This document shows, piece after piece, positions 6,306 through 6,528 of a stretch of 6,528 bases of DNA. A program made the position numbers and the translations under genes. A model generated the notes under the pieces. It made no database searches. It was not told the DNA's origin and was given only the letters and a program-made list of their open reading frames with translations. Origin of the DNA: Candidatus Sulfotelmatobacter sp. (GTDB lineage Bacteria > Acidobacteriota > Terriglobia > Terriglobales > Acidobacteriaceae); assembly GCA_030037515.1 (NCBI GenBank), contig JASHRE010000232.1, positions 1-6,528 of the forward strand, in the 5' to 3' direction. Position 1 is the first letter of the stretch. Each line of letters opens with the position of its first letter.

Positions 6306-6332
6306 CGCCACATATTTGGAGAGGGCACATAA
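6306..6332. repeat. Right 27-bp terminal inverted repeat of the RIT element
   Basis: An exact reverse complement of 2828-2854, ending GGGCACATAA. The next base begins the CTGCGAT repeat and the resumed host gene, so the right boundary of the inserted DNA is defined to the base. Confidence 0.95.
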
Positions 6333-6339
6333 CTGCGAT
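6333..6339. repeat. Right copy of the 7-bp direct repeat CTGCGAT
   Basis: Same bases as 191-197. TGC GAT encodes the residues C-D repeated at both sides of the break (...VEYCD on the left, CDNLIF... on the right), as expected of a target duplication within codons. Confidence 0.65.
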
Positions 6340-6528
6340 AACCTGATCTTCCGCCGCCGCGCAGCGCTCGATCAACTGAGCGATCGACTCCTGGATGCCA
6401 ATCGCAATCTCGGTCGACCCGACAAGCTTACGGTGATCTTTGGCCGGCGAATCAGTAAACGATACTCGGGCAAACTGCAAACCGAGATCGAAGATTTGCA
6501 TCTGGGGAACCCCGTCATGAGGAGCTAT
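6340..6528 (+). pseudogene. 3'-side fragment of the split host gene (uncharacterised protein)
   Basis: The frame starting AAC CTG ATC TTC reads NLIFRRRAALDQLSDRLLD... through KLTVIFGRRISKRYSG to ...LGNPVMRSY and remains open at the right edge (63 codons, no stop). With the CD codons of the direct repeat it joins the fragment at 3-197 in frame, giving a continuous segment of about 128 residues of a longer protein. There is no start codon or ribosome binding site at its beginning. I associate the sequence with a widespread uncharacterised family, from memory only. No catalytic motif is recognised. An antisense reading frame over the same stretch is a shadow. Confidence 0.75.

Larger units (their letters stand above)
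2828..6332 (-). mobile_element. Complete RIT element (recombinase in trio)
   Basis: A 3,505-bp unit bounded by perfect 27-bp inverted repeats (2828-2854 and 6306-6332). It contains three tandem, overlapping, divergent tyrosine recombinase genes on the minus strand and nothing else. This is the defining layout of RIT elements, known from several bacterial phyla. All three recombinases keep the catalytic residues, so the element looks intact. The immediate flanks are CTGCA on the left (2823-2827) and CTGCG on the right (6333-6337), a possible short duplication of the crossover site. The right end lies exactly where the broken host gene resumes. Confidence 0.93.

Noticed and set aside
6277..6501. 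A 74-codon minus-strand frame across the RIT right end
   Set aside because: It spans the RIT terminal repeat and lies antisense to the resumed host gene fragment.

Overview
The window is bacterial DNA of moderately high GC content and consists almost entirely of mobile elements nested in one broken gene. The species cannot be named from it. The element types, and my memory of the broken gene's family, suggest an environmental or soil bacterium such as an acidobacterium or proteobacterium, but this is a weak inference.

Layout, left to right. (1) Positions 3-197 are an open reading frame fragment that enters from outside the window and ends in ...VEYCD. Its continuation, starting NLIF..., is found in frame 6.1 kb away at 6340-6528, running off the right edge. 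Everything from 198 to 6332 is therefore inserted DNA. A 7-bp direct repeat CTGCGAT flanks the insertion (191-197 and 6333-6339). (2) The left junction lies inside a perfect 34-bp palindrome (190-223). (3) Positions 222-2736 are an IS91-family rolling-circle element with 15-bp terminal inverted repeats (one mismatch). It carries a tyrosine recombinase (384-1265) followed 12 bp later by an HUH/Y2 transposase (1278-2483). (4) Positions 2737-2827 hold a long imperfect inverted repeat with a 35-bp loop. Its arm seems to continue on the far side of the IS91 element, so that element may have landed inside it. (5) Positions 2828-6332 are a complete RIT element (recombinase in trio): three different tyrosine recombinases on the minus strand, ritA-ritB-ritC, each pair overlapping by the 4-bp ATGA, bounded by perfect 27-bp terminal inverted repeats with extra copies of the end motif further in.

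All four tyrosine recombinases keep the R-K-H-R-H-Y catalytic set, and the IS91 transposase keeps its zinc-finger cysteines, HUH motif and tyrosine pair, so both elements look potentially active. A plausible history is that a small hairpin-rich sequence entered the host gene with CTGCGAT duplicated, the IS91 element then entered that sequence, and the RIT element inserted at its right edge. The order is inferred, not proven. I see no CRISPR array, rRNA, tRNA, resistance gene or other cargo.
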